A DNA stretch of 64,000 nucleotides from Rhizophagus irregularis (taxonomy: Eukaryota > Glomeromycota > Glomeromycetes > Glomerales > Glomeraceae): positions 4,278,001-4,342,000 of the forward strand of contig NC_089434.1 in NCBI RefSeq assembly GCF_026210795.1. The letters run 5' to 3'. Below, in pieces: positions 59,694-64,000 of the stretch. A model generated the notes under the pieces. It saw nothing but the letters and a program-made list of their open reading frames with translations. It was not told the origin of the DNA and did not search any database. The stretch's first letter is position 1; each line of letters starts with the position of its first letter. The translations under genes were made by a program, and so were the position numbers.

Positions 59694-61132
59694 CTAATTC
59701 CAATTTTGAAACACATTACGTTCTTCATTTTTTGTTATAATAGTCATCATCTGATTCACATCACTATCATCTGATCTATTATCACCTGGTTCATAATCAT
59801 TATCGCTACTTTCTTCATGACTTTCATCATCTGCTTCAATTCCTCTCTCTTTATTATTTATTTTTTGTACTCTATTAAAATTAAATCATATTCCGTCCAT
59901 TCATCGCATTTGAAACACCACAATATTTAAATGAACGCATAATCAATTGCATCTCAACTTTCTTTTACCCAATTTGCTACAAGTGAGTATGATGGTCTTT
60001 TAATTTTTCCAGATGGGGTATATTCTTTAATAGCTTCATTATTCATCCAGTAATCATAAAGATGTCGCATCTAATTTTATTAAAATAATATTAATTTTAT
60101 ATTATATAGCAGAAAAAATTTGATGAATGAAATTTACCTTAGCTTTAAAAGGTTATTTAATGATACATCAAGTAACGAGAAGTTAATCCACCTGGAATAA
60201 CAGCCAAATCAGTATTTTTTCTATGAAATCGACGTTTTATAGCATCAGTTTTGTGAAGAATTTAACACTAAAAGAGATCTTGAGTTGCTTCCTTGTTTTG
60301 CACGTTGTGTCTAAGTATTTTCTATCCACCAAGTCATCTCGTCTTCATTCATTCAACCATTGGGATTAGCACGAACAATTACTCCATCAGGAAAATCCTC
60401 TCGCGGAACATTTACAAAGTTTGAAGTTTGAAAATAATTACTTGCGGCAATTTTTCACCATTAGCCATACAAGCTAAACAACAGTAAAATTTGCGTTCAT
60501 GCCAGTAGATAAAATAGCAACAGATTTTGTACCACGATGTTCAACTGTTGTGTTGCTTGGTAAATTAAATGCTATAGGTGTTTAATCCATATTTGCAATT
60601 AAAGATAATGGATATTGATGCTCTCTTCTACGAAAAAAAGGACGTAAGATAAAAATTGATTTGTTGCCCAATATAATCATCTGGAAGTCGCTGAGCAATT
60701 GTTATTTTTCTTCTACTGACTAAATTATGACGGGGCATAAAACCATTAACCCATTTCTGTGAAAACTTTTGATATACCGGTTTTTTTTGCTAAAGAGCGT
60801 GCTTTTGCCTGAATCATATAACGCGAAATTGTTTTCAATTGCCTTCATGAATCTCTAAACCATTCTATTAATTCAGTTTCGAGCTGTTGGTATTTTGGAC
60901 GTGCACCTTGAACAAGTTTTCGAACATAGGGAGCTACTATCATAAGTTGATCCTTATTTTTCAACCAGTTACGAAGTTGTTTTGGTTCAATCTCAAATTT
61001 ATCTGCTGTTGATCGTTTGCTATGACCTTGCTCATAATATGCGATTACTATCAACTTCTCTCTTGCTGACCATTGACGTCTCTTTTTCTGTGAAATTTTG
61101 GCACGGCGAGCTCTAAAATTTCCACGAACCAT
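59694..61132 (-). pseudogene. Pogo/Tigger-type DDE transposase
   Basis: On the minus strand from 61132 a 95-codon frame starts MVRGNFRARRAKISQKKR and holds a Psq/CENP-B-like helix-turn-helix: WSAREKLIVIAYYEQG, STADKFEIEPKQLRNWLKN. After stops and slips, recognisable blocks continue: KARSLAKKTGISKVFTEMG, SLIANMD-stop-TPIAFNLPSN with the conserved NMD-x-TP box (first catalytic Asp), GTKSVAILSTGMNANFTVV, VIPGGLTS-like sequence, NNEAIKEYTPSGKIKRPSYS, and an acidic tail (ADDESHEESSDNDYEPGDNR). The order fits a DDE_1 (pogo) transposase of usual size. At least four in-frame stops make it inactive. A piece of the same family lies at 44050-44400. Confidence 0.85.
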
Positions 61133-62959
61133 AGTGTTTAATAAATTTTTAATTAATAAAGTCTTTAAATATATATAGACTTTAAAAAATATTTATCAAT
61201 TAATATCTTGAAAGTTTATTTGAAACAAATTATCTGTAAAAATTTATTAGAAAAAAGATACGATAAAGAAATAATTGCAAGACGCGAAAAATAAGTTGCT
61301 ATAAATTCTAATATTCCATTTTCCCATGATTGGTAAAATAATCTTCATTCTTCAAGTGAATAAAATCCTCTAAAAGCATTTTCTAATTTTATTAGTTGTA
61401 ATTGATGAATGTGTTGTTTGGTAATAAAAGATAATTTCCAGAGACCCACTTATCAAATATACTGTTTAAAATATGATGTATTATTACAATTTTCCCAGAC
61501 ATATAAAATTGCAACCTCTAGGTATAATATCCAGGGGAAAATTGCCTAGCTTAGACGATACAATCATCCCGGGAAATTTTTCTTAATAAAATAAAAGTCG
61601 TAGAATGTGATCATTTTCATAAAAAATAAACGTGCAGGTATACAAGAGTTGTAGAAAGTTTCGTTCCAATATAAGATATATAATAAAATTGTGTCGTACG
61701 AATAAAGTGTAATTTGTAAATACTACTGACGCAGAGGAATCTTGTACAATAATCCATTAAATATCAATTAAAATTTAACTTACTTGTAAATACTCAACGA
61801 AGCCTCAAATTATAAATATTCATCATTTGTCTACTTTATTATTTGTTTCATCATACTTTCGTCCAATTTAATAATAAATCTTAATAATGGGATTAATAAT
61901 GGGATTTGTGATAACATATATAAAAGCTCTATATTTTACAACTAGTAATAATAATGAAACATATTCTAGCAAGGAGGCTGGCTGACTTAAAGATTATTCA
62001 GTCAATGTAACTTCACGTCATTATCTTTCGTGACAGCTAAAAAAGTGATTTCTTCCGCGGATATACTCTTTATTCTCTCTGGTCTAAAGATGGATAAAAC
62101 ATAATTCTACAGTACATAGCCTTTGCGAATGCTCCATCAGATTTTTGCCCACTGTCTTGTAGCTCATTATCAAATAGAAACACTTTTTCTTTAAAATTAT
62201 TTCATTGCATTGGGTTGAAACCACACTATCGGTAAGTTGACTATTTCATTCTCTTGTCATGTTGATAATTGATACGAACGGGTTGGAAAAAAAAGTTTAA
62301 AATGAATTTTCTTTCCATTTTGATCAATAAAAAATATGTGATATAAATAGAGATAACGTCAAATAGTTAAAAGATATATATTACTGGAACTTGTGAATGT
62401 AGAAGTTGTCGGTACATTATAGCAAAAAGAAATCAGAGAACTATTTTGCGTAAAAGAAATTCATTAAAGGTTAGAAAAATGCTACATATAAAAAATTTCT
62501 TTAAAAAAACCTATTCCATGTTGTGAAAGCATAATCATGTGGTTATGGTCATGATAATCGGCAAATCTCATTACCCAATATGATAGATAGCGTAGCCATG
62601 TACTTTCGTTCTTCACGTTGTTTTGAAATTTCCATAATGGACATACCTTTCACCTTTAAAATAACTACAAAGCCTAGTAAATAAAAGAAATTTTATGTTA
62701 ATTTTTTTAAATACTATAATTTCGTAGTTAGCGCTTTTGTTCAAATCAAAATCAGCAGGTGCGAAAAACTTTGGATTAACTCCAGAATCAAAAGAAATAC
62801 CTCAAAAGTAAATAAAGAATTTTACTTGGTAAAGCCTTTATGATTTCGTCACGAGGATCATGTTGCATTATAGCCTTCGTATGTTAAGGTCAGAAAGATG
62901 TAACTTATTCTAATGAGGATCAGCTGTTAAAAGTTCGTTAGAACTAGATAGAACTGGTT
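61133..62959. other. Gene-free AT-rich stretch
   Basis: No gene or element boundaries recognised. Short hairpins such as TAAAGTCTTTAAATATATATAGACTTTA near 61158-61187 are visible. Confidence 0.45.
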
Positions 62960-63780
62960 AGAACTGATTAAATTTCTCCCAAGACTCAAAAATCAAAAGC
63001 CTCTAAATCTAAAGCTTAAGAAACTTTCCGATACAATTACTTCAGTCGTTTCACCTGCCTCATCTAAACCGCGCAATTATTGGCAGAACATATCGCAAAG
63101 ATCTCGGAGATTAAGTGGCAATCAAAATCTCTTGAAAGATTTAGATAGTAGTTCAAATTTAATGGCTTCATTGTTAACTACCGGAATTAGTAAAACATCA
63201 TTATACAAATACAAGGGTACAACTGAAGGTGATTGAGTTTAATGCTAGTTGGTACTCAGAACGAAAAATTTTGTCCTTTAACAAAATATCACTACCTACA
63301 AAGCTTCGAGTACAAATGAGACTACAAAAAAAACACATCTTAAGGGATTAAATCGATGATATACTTGCTGGTGATCATGGTATCGCTAAACTAATTCAAT
63401 TGACCAAGAAAATAAGTAACCGTCGTTTGCATCTGTAATGACATCAACGTTCAAAAACTCAAACGTTGGGCTCTATTGCCGTAAGGTGAAGTTCAGGATA
63501 CCTCAAATGAACAAGTCAGATCAAGAATTATAAGAAAGAATTTACAAATTCAATTTAACAAATATGAAACGATCTCATAGGGAAGCTAATTGTGAATTAA
63601 TCGTCTTAAATTTGTTGCCAAAGTTATTTTTGAAAAATTTGCAACTATAGGATCTTTTGTAAAGCTGCTGATGCAATATCTTACTGAAATATAGTTGACA
63701 AGAATTTCTTTCTATTGTGCCTGCATGGTTATAGTAAAGGAGGTGTAATATCTTAATGAAGATCAAGAGTGTTTTGCGTG
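62960..63780 (+). pseudogene. Faint coding relic, family unknown
   Basis: Between 63050 and 63235 the sequence is less AT-rich and reads RNYWQNISQRSRRLSGNQNL and LKDLDSSSNLMASLLTTGIS before a stop. Near 63550-63650 another broken frame includes VVNLLPKLFLKNLQL-type sequence. These could be parts of one decayed retroelement or gene; I recognise no domain. Confidence 0.35.
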
Positions 63781-63851
63781 TAACGAGGAAAATAATTTGA
63801 TGTATTTTTTTCTTTCTTATCTTGTGTAGTTAGGGAATATGTGAAAATATG

Positions 63852-63999
63852 TGTTGATAGGTAGCGTATAATAGAGTGTGTGAAGGAATGTCAAATTTTC
63901 TATGAAGTGTTTAGTGTAGGACGAGTATTATTATTTGATGTGTTTGTAGTTAAAAGAGATTGGAGGGTTTACGAGTTGATGGGTAGCATATAATAGAGT
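63852..63999. repeat. Direct repeat with 122-bp spacing at the window edge
   Basis: GTTGATAGGTAGCGTATAAT and GTTGATGGGTAGCATATAAT (each followed by AGAGT) start at 63853 and 63975. It looks like the start of a tandem array that continues past the window end. Confidence 0.55.
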
Positions 64000-64000
64000 A

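Noticed and set aside
1-64000. tRNA, rRNA and other structured RNA genes
   Set aside because: I looked for T-loop GGTTCRA boxes with matching acceptor stems and for rRNA-like GC-rich conserved blocks and saw none; a covariance-model scan would be decisive.

Overview
The window looks like a chromosome piece from an arbuscular mycorrhizal fungus (Glomeromycotina, most like Rhizophagus). The base composition is extremely AT-rich, introns are short (about 60-205 nt) with GTAAGT/GTACGT-type donors, genes are few and widely spaced, and mobile-element debris is abundant. The recognisable genes (Argonaute, an HMG-box protein of the MATA_HMG type, TKL-like kinase fragments, a multi-pass membrane family and a hybrid histidine kinase) are families expanded in these fungi. 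This is inferred from content; no marker gene fixes the species.

Layout. 1-830 is a repeat cluster of two conserved hairpins. 1712-1739 is a short interstitial CCCTAA array. 3600-4711 holds LINE debris and a poly(A)-ended retroposon tail. 6164-9704 (+) is a 13-exon, fully open Argonaute gene with a complete slicer tetrad. 9830-18700 is gene-free and made mostly of dispersed repeats and foldback elements. 18777-19841 (-) encodes an HMG-box protein with a duplicated Pro/Gln-rich tail. 22085-22270 (-) is a reverse-transcriptase relic with an FMDD motif. 23390-28311 holds several miniature inverted-repeat elements, one with a perfect 8-bp target duplication. 29203-30170 (+) is a broken multi-pass membrane-protein gene. 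30555-31471 (-) is a 5'-truncated LINE flanked by a 16-bp target duplication. 34467-35565 (-) is an intact two-exon Ulp1/C48 cysteine protease gene. 36884-37880 is a 1-kb terminal-inverted-repeat element abutting a kinase remnant. 39550-45220 (+) is a decayed hybrid histidine kinase whose tail is duplicated around a pogo-transposase fragment. 45490-48015 (+) is a LINE RNase H region with a second retroposon nested inside it (16-bp target duplication). 49308-50660 holds another poly(A)-ended element next to a reverse-transcriptase relic. 52173-52930 has a CCHC-knuckle fragment and a kinase remnant split by a 101-bp element. 54032-55093 (-) is an intact three-exon multi-pass membrane-protein gene. 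56350-57900 is a tandem array of about 115-bp units that on the minus strand read like tiny exons separated by stem-loop introns. 58042-59275 (+) is a LINE 3' half and 59694-61132 (-) a pogo/Tigger transposase pseudogene. The last 3 kb hold only faint relics and a short repeat.

Only four genes look intact: Argonaute, the HMG-box protein, the Ulp1-like protease and the membrane protein. They are not arranged as a functional cluster; each sits alone in repeats. The density of LINE, hAT-like, pogo-like and foldback elements next to a slicer-competent Argonaute fits a genome where small-RNA silencing of transposons matters, but the window does not itself show that link.
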